From positions 1-36,119 of the forward strand of contig NZ_CP109133.1 of NCBI RefSeq assembly GCF_035918015.1: DNA of 36,119 nt, in the 5' to 3' direction. Made by a program: the position numbers and the translations under genes. The notes under the pieces were generated by a model. It was not told the DNA's origin. It was given only the letters and a program-made list of their open reading frames with translations, and searched no databases. The stretch's first letter is position 1; every line of letters starts with the position of its first letter. This DNA is from Streptomyces sp. NBC_01754 (lineage in GTDB: Bacteria > Actinomycetota > Actinomycetes > Streptomycetales > Streptomycetaceae). This document shows, piece by piece, positions 6,826 through 13,991 of the stretch.

Positions 6826-7615
6826 TCCACGGCTCCAGCTCGGTCACGTAGACCAGCTTGACTCGATCTGCTGGCAGAGGGATATCTGCAATCTCCACGA
6901 TTTGACCGGTGGTGGAGTAGGTGACCTTGCGTACTCGGATCACCGGCACGGCAGGTGGGATGTCCTGCTCTTCTATTTCGGTGTCGGTCGGCATGGTGGC
7001 AGTGAGATGGTCCTCAATTCGCCCCACTTCTACTCCTACCGTGTGCAGCTGATGCTGCGCGCCGCCAGGCCAGGGCTCTTTACTTTTATCGAAAAGGTCT
7101 GGATTCCTGCTCGCTAGATCGTGCGGCATATACGAGACGGATTTGCTTACTCCGGCACCGCGCCTGTGTCGGCGCGTGCTGGTGCGCCGGAGGACGAGCG
7201 ACCCTTCGGTGAGTTCGAGCGCCTCAGCCACGTCCGCCGGCGCGGGGACGACGTCCAGATGGACGTCGCTCTCGTGCATGGAGGCCAGCCGGATGCCCGT
7301 GTCGAGCTCGGCAACCCCGGTCGATCGGCGCTGCTCCTCGGGTTGGAGGACTAGATCCTTTTCGGTCTGGTACCTGGTGTTGCGCCGTACGGACTGGACG
7401 GGCGGCACGCGGACCCAGGTGCTGCCGCCCGGCTTTCCGGACAGCAGTCCCTGTTCCTTCAACGTCTGTACTGCCCTTGACGCAGTGTTAGGGGCGACGC
7501 CGTGCTGTAGGGCCAGGTCAGCGACCTTGGGGAACCTGTCGCCCGGCTCGCACTCCTCTCGGATGTAGGTCGCTAGCTGCTCCGCTAGCTCTAGGTACTT
7601 AGCCGCATTCGCCAT
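6818..7615 (-). CDS. GntR/UTRA-family transcriptional regulator
   Basis: The product of 265 residues is a GntR-type repressor. The N-terminal winged helix spans about residues 7-70, with the recognition region PKVADLALQHGVAPNTASRA followed by LKEQGLLSGKPGGSTWV. The C-terminal half (about 95-250) is a UTRA-like ligand-binding domain, with VLRRTSTRRHRR and a final strand VRKVTYSTTGQIVEIADIPL. Streptomyces plasmids commonly carry such KorSA-like regulators that repress their own promoter and transfer genes. It overlaps the glycosyltransferase start. A 17-bp-arm inverted repeat (7649-7697) and a 13-bp palindrome (7743-7755) lie upstream and are candidate operators, so autoregulation is likely. 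Confidence 0.9.
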   Translation of the reverse strand: MANAAKYLELAEQLATYIREECEPGDRFPKVADLALQHGVAPNTASRAVQTLKEQGLLSGKPGGSTWVRVPPVQSVRRNTRYQTEKDLVLQPEEQRRSTGVAELDTGIRLASMHESDVHLDVVPAPADVAEALELTEGSLVLRRTSTRRHRRGAGVSKSVSYMPHDLASRNPDLFDKSKEPWPGGAQHQLHTVGVEVGRIEDHLTATMPTDTEIEEQDIPPAVPVIRVRKVTYSTTGQIVEIADIPLPADRVKLVYVTELEPWNG

Positions 7616-7648
7616 GTCGGCACCTTCTCACCTTGGTAGCCCCTCACG

Positions 7649-7697
7649 CAACAACCAACGCAAGACGGATCGAGATTCCATCTTGCGTTGGTTGTTG
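7649..7697. promoter_or_regulatory. 17-bp inverted repeat upstream of GntR gene
   Basis: Perfect 17-bp arms, CAACAACCAACGCAAGA at 7649-7665 and its complement at 7681-7697, flank a 15-bp centre, 33 bp upstream of the regulator start. It could be an operator of the GntR protein or a hairpin in its leader RNA. Confidence 0.75.
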
Positions 7698-7742
7698 ACG
7701 CGGCGGCGTTGTCCGTGCCAATGTCTCTCCTGTCGTCAGGCA

Positions 7743-7755
7743 AACCAACTTGGTT
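7743..7755. promoter_or_regulatory. Candidate GntR operator palindrome
   Basis: AACCAACTTGGTT is a perfect palindrome around C7749. A related half site, ACTTGGTCTG, follows at 7762. The length and symmetry fit GntR-family operators, and it lies about 130 bp upstream of the regulator gene. Confidence 0.45.
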
Positions 7756-7786
7756 CGTCTGACTTGGTCTGCCTGTAAATGCAGGT

Positions 7787-7816
7787 GCCCGGCCGGTGTT
7801 GGAGCACCGGCCGGGC
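7787..7816. terminator. Hairpin terminator
   Basis: A 12-bp perfect stem GCCCGGCCGGTG/CACCGGCCGGGC with the loop TTGGAG. There is no T-run, as is usual for Streptomyces. It separates the divergent GntR gene and the WhiB-led operon. Confidence 0.6.
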
Positions 7817-8365
7817 GGTCAGCGCCCGGAGGGTCCCGGTGAAACGGGCCCAAAGGAAGCGTCCGTTCCTTGAGAACTCAACAGCGTGATCCACCACCGA
7901 GTACCAGGCCGTGACCACACCGGCCGGAGGGTGAGTGGAGACCCGTCGACAGGCGCGATCACCACGGTGGTTGCTGCGAGATCGCGCGAGGAGCCGCACG
8001 GAGCATGAGCGTGCGGGGAGCGTCTTACCCGCAACCTGCGACGCAAAAGACCGACGCGGACACATTCGAAGCTGCGATGACCTCCGGCACCCAGACCTCA
8101 CCCAAGCCGGGGCAAGCAGCCCGCGTGAAGAGATCCGGAGGGGAACCTCGCCTCCCTTTGCACAGCAAGGCAAGCACTCGTGATGGAAGAGATCACGAAC
8201 CTTCGTGTAGCCCTGCGCTACCCGTGGCCGCCGAACCGCACCTCTGGTGCCGGTGCGGCGACACGCGGGGGGCAGCAGGACCGCCCCGAACACGACGAAC
8301 CCCCGGCGTTCTCAGGCCCCGGGGGTTCGTCTTCGCAGCTCACCCTCCGTGAAGGGGACCTACGC
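7817..8365 (+). promoter_or_regulatory. Long leader region of WhiB operon with hairpin
   Basis: There is no supported gene in about 550 bp. It holds a strong hairpin at 8294-8331 (13-bp stem starting GACGAACCCCCGG, 12-nt loop), 35 bp before the WhiB start codon, which could be an attenuator or a terminator of an upstream leader RNA. The segment CTTGAGAACTCAACAG near 7871 resembles a motif common in actinobacterial transcribed spacers. The promoter was not located with confidence. Confidence 0.5.
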
Positions 8366-8908
8366 ATGCACAGGATGACATCCACTCAGGCCCAGCACAC
8401 ACGCCGGGCCGTACTCCAGGCCGCGATCGACGCCAACGCACACTGCCACGACGCCGACCTGGACCTGTTCTTCCGCGGCGACCGCGAACACCACACCACC
8501 TGGCAGGCCCGCCGTACCGAGGCGCTCCGTCTCTGCGCGGGCTGCCCGGCCCGCGCAGCATGCGAGGAGCTCGCGCTGCGGGACGGCGACGGCCGGGCGG
8601 GCCAGGACGACATGGTGCGCGGCGGCCGGACCGGCCTCGAGCTCGCCGACGCCCGTGACGCCCAGGCCGTGCGCCTGGCGGCCGCGGTCGACGCCGACCT
8701 GGACACCGAGGGCCGCCGACTCGACCGGCTCACCGCCGATCTGCGCGTGGCGGCCACCGCCGACACGGACAGGACCGTCAAGGGCCGCAGGGTCCCGCCC
8801 GCCCAGGTCCAGGACCAGCAGAACACCCGTGTCCGCGAGCTCGCGGACGAGGTCCGTCAGATCCGTACCGCCCGCCGGGCACGCGCCGGATGGGAGGTCG
8901 CGGCATGA
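8366..8908 (+). CDS. WhiB-family iron-sulfur transcription factor
   Basis: The product of 180 residues has the WhiB domain in its first 95 residues, with the four iron-sulfur ligands C27, C57, C60 and C66 (pattern LCAGCPARAACEELAL). The usual GVWGG turn is replaced by the degenerate MVRGG at about 83-87. The tail of about 85 residues is charged and helical and longer than in typical Wbl proteins. WhiB-like proteins bind a 4Fe-4S cluster and regulate transcription with sigma factors; plasmid and phage copies often act in transfer or host control. The ATG at 8366 follows AAGGGGA. It heads a chain of overlapping genes reaching 10503. Confidence 0.93.
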   Translation: MHRMTSTQAQHTRRAVLQAAIDANAHCHDADLDLFFRGDREHHTTWQARRTEALRLCAGCPARAACEELALRDGDGRAGQDDMVRGGRTGLELADARDAQAVRLAAAVDADLDTEGRRLDRLTADLRVAATADTDRTVKGRRVPPAQVQDQQNTRVRELADEVRQIRTARRARAGWEVAA

Positions 8909-9441
8909 GCACCACCCTGGTCACCCCACAGCTCACAGGCACCTGTCCCACCTGCGGCGGGAACTTCGAGACCTGCCGGTGCACCGGCCTCACCCCGCTC
9001 GCACCTCAGGCCGGATGGCTGGAGGACATGGAAGACAACGACAACCAGCGCGGCCCGGAGCGGGACGAAACCGACACCTCGTTCCGCGAGCTCGTCGACC
9101 GCCTGGTCGACGACGGCGACGCCCGCGCCCAGGCCGCTGGCCGCCGGGCCCGCCGCACGCTGGCCGAGATGGCCCCCGGCTACACCCGCCAGCCGATCCT
9201 CCACCTCACCCGTCCGCCGGCCTTCCGGTCGGAGGACGACAGGTGCCCGCTCTGCGAGTGCTGGAGGTGCCGCTGCGGTAGCGGCGTCGCCCCGGTACCG
9301 ACCGACCACCCCTGCGCCGCTCGCAACCCCGAGTACGCGTGCGGAATCTGCGGCGGCTGGCACGCCGGCTCGTGCCCCAGTGGCGCGGTTCCGGCGCCGA
9401 CCGCCGTGGTGACGGCGAAGGGAACGGAGGCCTCCCGATGA
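8905..9441 (+). CDS. Cysteine-rich zinc-ribbon-like protein
   Basis: This 178-residue protein has three cysteine clusters: CPTC...CRC near the N-terminus (about residues 14-26), CPLCECWRCRC at about 114-124 and CGICGG near 150. These suggest several small zinc-binding ribbons. A charged middle section (about 40-95) is predicted helical. The start ATG overlaps the WhiB stop (ATGA), so the two are translationally coupled. I do not recognise a family. Zinc ribbons of this kind usually bind nucleic acid or protein, but no specific role can be assigned. Confidence 0.75.
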   Translation: MSTTLVTPQLTGTCPTCGGNFETCRCTGLTPLAPQAGWLEDMEDNDNQRGPERDETDTSFRELVDRLVDDGDARAQAAGRRARRTLAEMAPGYTRQPILHLTRPPAFRSEDDRCPLCECWRCRCGSGVAPVPTDHPCAARNPEYACGICGGWHAGSCPSGAVPAPTAVVTAKGTEASR

Positions 9442-9536
9442 TCATGATCACCGTCTCGCTCACCGACGCCGAACGCGAAGAGCTCTCCCGCAAGAACGCG
9501 GAGCAGAACCGGCGCTCGGAGCAGAACCGCCGATGA
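9438..9536 (+). CDS. 32-residue charged peptide
   Basis: This tiny gene begins with ATGATCATGATC overlapping the stop of the preceding gene (ATGA). The peptide starts MIMITVSLTDAEREELSRK and ends in two repeats of (S)EQNRR, giving a strongly charged helix. The start/stop overlap on both sides is the main support. The function is unknown. Confidence 0.55.
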   Translation: MIMITVSLTDAEREELSRKNAEQNRRSEQNRR

Positions 9537-9628
9537 CGCTGACACCGCACGAGCGCGACGGCCGCACCGAGGCTCCCTCGGCGCCGGCCCGCCCGCACCC
9601 CGCGGCCCTGGAGCAGCGGGCGTGCTGA
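9533..9628 (+). CDS. 31-residue peptide in overlapping chain
   Basis: An ATG overlaps the previous stop (ATGA), and the frame ends in TGA at 9626-9628, overlapping the GTG of the next gene. The peptide begins MTLTPHERDGRTEAPSAPA. Overlap geometry is the only evidence. It might be a translational coupler more than a functional protein. Confidence 0.4.
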   Translation: MTLTPHERDGRTEAPSAPARPHPAALEQRAC

Positions 9629-9822
9629 TCTCGCCCATACCGGCCGCCCGCACCGCACAGCACCTCGCGGCGCGGGCGGCCACCGTATGCGGCCTGGCCC
9701 ACCCGCTCACCCATGTCCTGCTCGCGGCCGCCGCCACGGCGGCCGCCCAGGCATGGGACGCCGGCCACCGCGTCACCGACCTCCACCCCGCACGACCAGA
9801 ACGGAAAACACCTGGTGGCTGA
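9622..9822 (+). CDS. 66-residue hydrophobic small protein
   Basis: The GTG at 9622 overlaps the end of the 31-residue frame. The peptide has an alanine-rich helical centre, including LTHVLLAAAATAAAQAW, which may be a weak membrane helix. It overlaps the next gene by 8 bp. The family is not recognised. Confidence 0.5.
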   Translation: MLISPIPAARTAQHLAARAATVCGLAHPLTHVLLAAAATAAAQAWDAGHRVTDLHPARPERKTPGG

Positions 9823-9973
9823 CAGCCTCCACACCCGCTACATGGCCGCGTCCGACGCCTGGCGGGTCCACCGCAAGGGCTGCACGCCCTGCCAGACCGG
9901 ACGCCACTGCGAGGCCGGCACCCCGCTCTTCGAGCGGTTCGCCCGGCTGCAGGACGCCTACCTCAACCGCTGA
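9815..9973 (+). CDS. 52-residue protein with two CxxxxC pairs
   Basis: The GTG at 9815 follows a GGAAAA-like site and overlaps the preceding stop. The peptide contains HRKGCTPCQTGRHCEAG, a compact cluster of three cysteines and a histidine that could bind one zinc ion. Similar small cysteine proteins are common in Streptomyces plasmid and ICE operons, but the role is unknown. Confidence 0.6.
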   Translation: MADSLHTRYMAASDAWRVHRKGCTPCQTGRHCEAGTPLFERFARLQDAYLNR

Positions 9974-9993
9974 GCCATCCGTGAGGAGTAGCA

Positions 9994-10314
9994 ATGACGC
10001 TCAACCTCGACCTCTTCCGTGACCAGCACGGCGACCCCACCCAGTGGTCCACCGCCGACATCGACACCTACCTCGTCATCGGCGAGATCGCCCCGCCCGA
10101 CCCGCCGCTGCACTCCTACAGCGAGATGCAGGCCATCGCCGCCGTCTGGGCGCGCGAGGCCGAGGTGCAGCAGTCGGTGGCCGACCGGCTGCTCGATCAG
10201 GGCCACGAGACCGCAGCCGGGATCTGGGCGCGCGGCGCCCGGGAGGCCCGCGAGTACGCGGCCGCCGCCCGCTACGGCTACCCGCACTACGAAGCCGTCC
10301 TCAACGGCTGGTGA
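9994..10314 (+). CDS. Hypothetical 106-residue protein
   Basis: The ATG at 9994 is preceded by GAGGAG. The protein is acidic and helical, with MQAIAAVWAREAEVQQSVAD in the middle and a conserved-looking aromatic end, ARYGYPHYEAVLNGW. No known domain is recognised. It is separated by only 20 bp from the previous gene and belongs to the WhiB-led operon. Confidence 0.75.
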   Translation: MTLNLDLFRDQHGDPTQWSTADIDTYLVIGEIAPPDPPLHSYSEMQAIAAVWAREAEVQQSVADRLLDQGHETAAGIWARGAREAREYAAAARYGYPHYEAVLNGW

Positions 10315-10428
10315 CACCGGCCCCTGCATTGCCTGTCGTACCCACCGGACTCACCCGGCGGGTACGGCGGGGAGCGCCGGGCCCATCCCCTGCTCCACCG
10401 ACCCACCCGATCCCACGAAGGAGCACTC

Positions 10429-10503
10429 ATGGCCACCACCACCCTGCAGCAGTCCGGCGGCGACGAAAAGAGCACGACCCGTGTCCCGCTCGACGAGATC
10501 TGA
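10429..10503 (+). CDS. 24-residue peptide with strong ribosome binding site
   Basis: An ATG preceded by GAAGGAG opens a short frame, MATTTLQQSGGDEKSTTRV, ending in DEI just 20 bp before a strong terminator hairpin. The excellent ribosome binding site and position as last gene before the terminator support translation. The function is unknown. Confidence 0.5.
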   Translation: MATTTLQQSGGDEKSTTRVPLDEI

Positions 10504-10523
10504 GTCTGACGGCTGCCTGATCC

Positions 10524-10565
10524 GCGAAGCGCTCCTCGCCAGCACCACGGCGAGGAGCGCTTCGC
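10524..10565 (+). terminator. Terminator of WhiB operon
   Basis: A perfect 17-bp stem (GCGAAGCGCTCCTCGCC and complement) with an 8-nt loop, directly after the last small gene. Confidence 0.85.
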
Positions 10566-10571
10566 GGTGAC

Positions 10572-10593
10572 GGGGAGCCGGACAGCCCGGACC
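10572..10593 (+). repeat. 22-bp direct repeat, copy 1
   Basis: GGGGAGCCGGACAGCCCGGA plus CC occurs here and again at 11083-11104. Each copy lies shortly upstream of a start codon (10619 and 11125). It might be a shared operator or a duplicated leader segment. Confidence 0.7.
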
Positions 10594-10618
10594 ACGCTTT
10601 TTACGACGGGAGTTCGTG

Positions 10619-11002
10619 ATGGCTTTCGACATGAGCAAGTTCGGTGGTGGCCGCTGGGTCAGGACCCACCCGAACAACGTGCACACGCACGGCTCGCTGG
10701 AGCCCGTGCTGAGCATTCTCGACGTGCGCGGCTTCGAGCTGCGCGACCTGTTCCTGATCGGGATCAACGACAACTGCGGCACGCTCGTGCTGCCGAGCGA
10801 GTCCCGGGCCGAGAACGCCGCCGCCGCCCTGGAGCCCGCCTATCAGACCCGGGTGCATCTGATGGGCCGCCGGGACGGCGAGGAGGTGTGGGCGACCGAC
10901 TACACCCGCCGCGCGCTGGACGGTACCGCCCTGTCGGCCTTCATCACCAACCTCACGCTCAAGGACGGCCGCCAGGTCATCAAGGACGGCCGCTGGGTGT
11001 AG
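10619..11002 (+). CDS. Hypothetical 127-residue protein
   Basis: The ATG at 10619 follows GGGAG by 6 nt; the GTG just before it is less well placed. The protein has a beta-rich pattern, with LSILDVRGFELRDLFLIGI and a C-terminal TNLTLKDGRQVIKDGRWV, and no membrane segments or cysteine clusters. I do not recognise the family. It stands between two terminator-like hairpins (10524-10565 and 11031-11080), so it is probably a single-gene transcription unit. Confidence 0.75.
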   Translation: MAFDMSKFGGGRWVRTHPNNVHTHGSLEPVLSILDVRGFELRDLFLIGINDNCGTLVLPSESRAENAAAALEPAYQTRVHLMGRRDGEEVWATDYTRRALDGTALSAFITNLTLKDGRQVIKDGRWV

Positions 11003-11030
11003 CGGTTTCTGAGCGTCTGCCGACTGCCTT

Positions 11031-11080
11031 TCCCGCCCGTCCCCGATGGCCGCCCCGCGCGGCCCCTGGTACGGGCGGGA
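11031..11080 (+). terminator. Terminator-like hairpin
   Basis: 10-bp arms, TCCCGCCCGT at 11031-11040 and ACGGGCGGGA at 11071-11080, enclose an inner GC-rich hairpin. It is located just after the 127-residue gene. Confidence 0.6.
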
Positions 11081-11082
11081 CA

Positions 11083-11104
11083 GGGGAGCCGGACAGCCCG
11101 GACC
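11083..11104 (+). repeat. 22-bp direct repeat, copy 2
   Basis: Second copy of the element at 10572-10593, 21 bp before the next start codon. Confidence 0.7.
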
Positions 11105-11124
11105 CACCATCCGAGAGGTACCCC

Positions 11125-11664
11125 ATGTTCGAGTTGAACCGCCGCACCGCACCGTCCCCCGAACTCGTCGAGCAGTCCTTCGTGCAGGACATCGAGGTGT
11201 TCGTCGCCGGTACGGTCGCCCCGTCGTCCCCGGCCGATACCCCCGCCTCCCTGCTGGAGGCCGCGTTCGCGCTGACCGCCGGCCGCACCGACTGGCTGCG
11301 GTGGGGGCTGAGCGGCATGCCGATGACCGGTGAGCAGATCGCCGCCCACGCCGAAGCCGCGATCACCGTCCTGCGCACCGCCGGCTGGAACCCGTCGCCC
11401 TCGGCGAACCGCGGTATCAGCGCCGCGCTGCGCCACGCCGAGACCGCCGACACCACCCAGCGCTTCTCCGACGACACGAACATGGCGCTGGACGACATCT
11501 TCGCGCTGCTCATCCGGGCACTGACCGGTGCCCCGTTCGCGTCCTACCAGATCTGGGACGGGCACCCGGCCCGCCGCGTCGAGGAAGTCTTCGGGCTCCT
11601 CGCCGCCGCGGCCGCCTTCGCCCGCGCCTACGGCGACCCGGCACCGGCCGCACCGGCCGCCTGA
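11125..11664 (+). CDS. DUF6197-like protein
   Basis: This 179-residue soluble protein resembles the actinobacterial DUF6197 family in its core: a helix ending in AITVLRTAGWN, a small-residue turn GISAALRHA, and a late segment IWDGHPARRVEEVFGLLAAA in the place where the family has a short W-N-D-like motif. A paralogue is encoded at 18678-19139. Such proteins are frequent in Streptomyces plasmids and prophages, but their role is unknown. The ATG at 11125 is chosen because of GAGAGG upstream and the shared 22-bp element before it. Confidence 0.65.
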   Translation: MFELNRRTAPSPELVEQSFVQDIEVFVAGTVAPSSPADTPASLLEAAFALTAGRTDWLRWGLSGMPMTGEQIAAHAEAAITVLRTAGWNPSPSANRGISAALRHAETADTTQRFSDDTNMALDDIFALLIRALTGAPFASYQIWDGHPARRVEEVFGLLAAAAAFARAYGDPAPAAPAA

Positions 11665-11713
11665 CCACTCAGCCCCCACACGGACTACCCAACCACCCCA
11701 GGGCCGCTCTTCG

Positions 11714-12080
11714 CGTTTCGTCTCCGCCCGCCCGCGTTTCGGGAGCACCGGCCGCCCTCCCCCGGGCGCCGGCGCTCCCGCCGCGCTGAACCGGACGGAG
11801 ACAGAGCCCCGGGCCACGAGTGGTGAGCCACATGGACCCCTGTTTCGGTTCCACTCCACCCCGTTTCGGGAGCAGCCGCCCGCGTTTCGGGGGCAGCGCC
11901 CGTCGTTTCGTTCACGCCCTGAATCCCTCATTCCGGAGGCCCTCATGACGATCACCGAGCTGCCGCATACCGCGGCCCGAACCGAGCCCACTCCGCCCCC
12001 GCTGATCACCGTTTCGGAGACACCGCCCGCCGTTTCGGCAGCACGGGCCGCCGTTTCGGAGACGCCGGATTTCGTTTCGG
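11714..12080 (+). repeat. Cluster of GTTTCGG repeats (candidate transfer locus)
   Basis: The heptamer GTTTCG(G) occurs eleven times in 367 bp, nearly always preceded by C and always in the same orientation. Copies lie near 11714, 11735, 11841, 11862, 11883, 11904, 12010, 12031, 12052 and 12073, plus half-conserved neighbours. Several copies are spaced by 21 bp. The cluster spans the intergenic region and the first codons of the DUF2637 gene. Three complementary copies (CCGAAAC) lie at 13410, 13452 and 13575. Streptomyces TraB proteins recognise polar 8-bp repeats at the clt locus, so this is a candidate TraB loading site. Confidence 0.55.
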
Positions 12081-13822
12081 AGACGCAGAAGCAGAATCCG
12101 GACGAGACCGCTCCCGCCGTACCACGCGGTCCGCTGACGGGTATGCAGAAGCTGGCGGTCGGCGGGATCGTGGCCTTCGCCCTGGTCCTCGCCGGGATCG
12201 GCCTCTACCTCAGCTTCGAGCACGTCGCGAGCTTCGCGCACAAAGAGCTGCGCTTCGGGTCGCTGGAAAAGGGCCAGCTGTTCGCGGTCGGTGTCGACGT
12301 CGGCATCATGGTGATGATCGCCGTCGACCTCCTGATGGCCTGGCTCAAGCGCCCCATCACCTGGATCCGCTACCCGGTATGGCTCCTGACCAGCGCAACC
12401 GTCGTCCTCAACGCAGCCTCCGCCGCACCGAAGGACCGGGCCTGGACGTTGGTGGACTACGTCGCCGCGTTCGCCCACGGCGTCGTGCCGATCCTGTTCA
12501 TCATGATTGTGGAGGTCGGCCGTGACGCGATCGACCGGATCGTGCGCCCCGATCGGGAGGGACGCGATGCGATCCCGCTGATCCGCTGGGTGCTGGCCCC
12601 GGTCGCGACTCCCCGGATCTACCGGCGGATGCGGCTGTGGGGGGTGGCCTCCTACCCGGAGATGGTCCGCCGTGAGCAGGACCTCCTGGCCTATGAGCAG
12701 TGGCTCAAGCGCAAGTACAAGGGCGACCTGTCCAAGGCCACCGACGATGAGCGGCTGCCGATGAAGATGGCGCCCTACGGCTACACCGTCAGCGAGGCAC
12801 TCGCCATGCCTGACCAGCAGGAAGCCGAGGCGGAGGAGCGGGAAGAGGAGGCCGAGCGGCGGCGCCTGGAGGCGACGACACGCAAGGAGCTCGCCGAGAA
12901 GCGGGCCGAGGCCGAGCGCCTGGAAGCCGACGGGCAGCTCGAATCGGTCCGGGCCCGGGTGGACAGCGAGAAGGGGCTGGCCCGCGCACACGCCACCGCG
13001 CAGATCAGCGCCGCCGAGAAGGCGGCCGAGCTGGAGCAGCAGGCCCTCGACACCGCCGTGGTCGCCGAAGCCCGCGCCCGCGAAGCGGAGGCGGAGCACA
13101 CGGAGGCACGGGAGCGCAGGGCCGCGGCCGCCGCGGACCTGGAGAAGGCCGGCCTGGAGCGCCAGGCCGCCGAGCAGCGCAAGGCCGCGGCCGAGGCGGA
13201 TGCAGTCGCCGCCGCGGAGGCCGGTGCGATCGAGACCGAGCGGATCGCGCAGGCACGCAAGGCGACAGCCGCCGCCGACCTGGACACGGCCAAGCTGGAG
13301 CGGGCTGCCGCACAGAAGCGGAAGGAAGCCGCGGAGGACGACCGCATCGCCACGGCAGAGGCACAGGCCATCGAGACCCAGGCCATCGCCGAAGCCCGCA
13401 AGGCCACCGCCGAAACAGACCGGGCCGCTGCCGAAATCGAAGCCGCTGCTGCCGAAACGCGGCGGGCTGCTGCCGAATCGGCCCGCCTGGAGGCAGAGGA
13501 GCAGCGGCAGGCGGAGGTCGTTCTCGCCGACGCCGCGCGGGCCAGGGAGGAGGCTGCCGAAGCAGATCGGGCCGCCGCCGAAACGCGACGGGCTGCTGCC
13601 GAAATCGAGCGGGCCGCGGCCGAAGCCGAGTTCGCTGCGAAGCTCAAGCCGCGCGAGCGGGCGGTCCGCAAGGTCGCCCGGATGATCCTCACGGCCGGCG
13701 GAGACGCCGACCAGCTGCCGCTCGCCGACATCCAGCGCGAGCTGGAGGTCACCTCGCCCGGAACTGCCTCCGAGTACCGCAAGGAGGCAGCCGGGCTGCT
13801 CGCCAGCGGCTACCGCCCCTGA
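11945..13822 (+). CDS. DUF2637 membrane protein with long coiled coil (Spd-like)
   Basis: The product is 625 residues. Four transmembrane helices occupy about 70-90, 112-133, 142-160 and 176-192, as in the DUF2637 family found on conjugative Streptomyces plasmids. From about 285 to 560 it is an Ala/Glu/Arg coiled coil of near-repeated blocks such as AAAETRRAAAE. The last 60 residues (LPLADIQRELEVTSPGTASE) look like a winged helix. The ATG at 11945 follows GGAGG; the open frame upstream to 11528 is the shadow of the preceding gene. DUF2637 proteins are associated with plasmid spreading between hyphal compartments and may interact with TraB. The coiled-coil DNA at 13310-13329 matches spacer 33455-33486 over 20 nt. 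Confidence 0.88.
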   Translation: MTITELPHTAARTEPTPPPLITVSETPPAVSAARAAVSETPDFVSETQKQNPDETAPAVPRGPLTGMQKLAVGGIVAFALVLAGIGLYLSFEHVASFAHKELRFGSLEKGQLFAVGVDVGIMVMIAVDLLMAWLKRPITWIRYPVWLLTSATVVLNAASAAPKDRAWTLVDYVAAFAHGVVPILFIMIVEVGRDAIDRIVRPDREGRDAIPLIRWVLAPVATPRIYRRMRLWGVASYPEMVRREQDLLAYEQWLKRKYKGDLSKATDDERLPMKMAPYGYTVSEALAMPDQQEAEAEEREEEAERRRLEATTRKELAEKRAEAERLEADGQLESVRARVDSEKGLARAHATAQISAAEKAAELEQQALDTAVVAEARAREAEAEHTEARERRAAAAADLEKAGLERQAAEQRKAAAEADAVAAAEAGAIETERIAQARKATAAADLDTAKLERAAAQKRKEAAEDDRIATAEAQAIETQAIAEARKATAETDRAAAEIEAAAAETRRAAAESARLEAEEQRQAEVVLADAARAREEAAEADRAAAETRRAAAEIERAAAEAEFAAKLKPRERAVRKVARMILTAGGDADQLPLADIQRELEVTSPGTASEYRKEAAGLLASGYRP

Positions 13823-13845
13823 TCCACGGTCCGGCACACACCAGT

Positions 13846-13878
13846 GAGGGCCAGCCCGCAGCTATCGGGCTGGCCCTC
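13846..13878 (+). terminator. Terminator after DUF2637 gene
   Basis: A perfect 13-bp stem (GAGGGCCAGCCCG and complement) with a 7-nt loop, 23 bp after the stop codon. Confidence 0.8.
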
Positions 13879-13991
13879 GCTGCGACTGCCGGAAGCAGCC
13901 GCCCGACCAGTACAGCACGTTTCCCCTGATCAGAACCCGTTTCCGGCACGCCTGAGCGGGCTCGACCGACATCGAGAAGGAGCCAGCCGCC

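Noticed and set aside
7736..8293. 185-codon minus-strand frame in the WhiB leader region
   Set aside because: It spans two hairpins, has many rare codons and no start signal; the region is better read as a leader.
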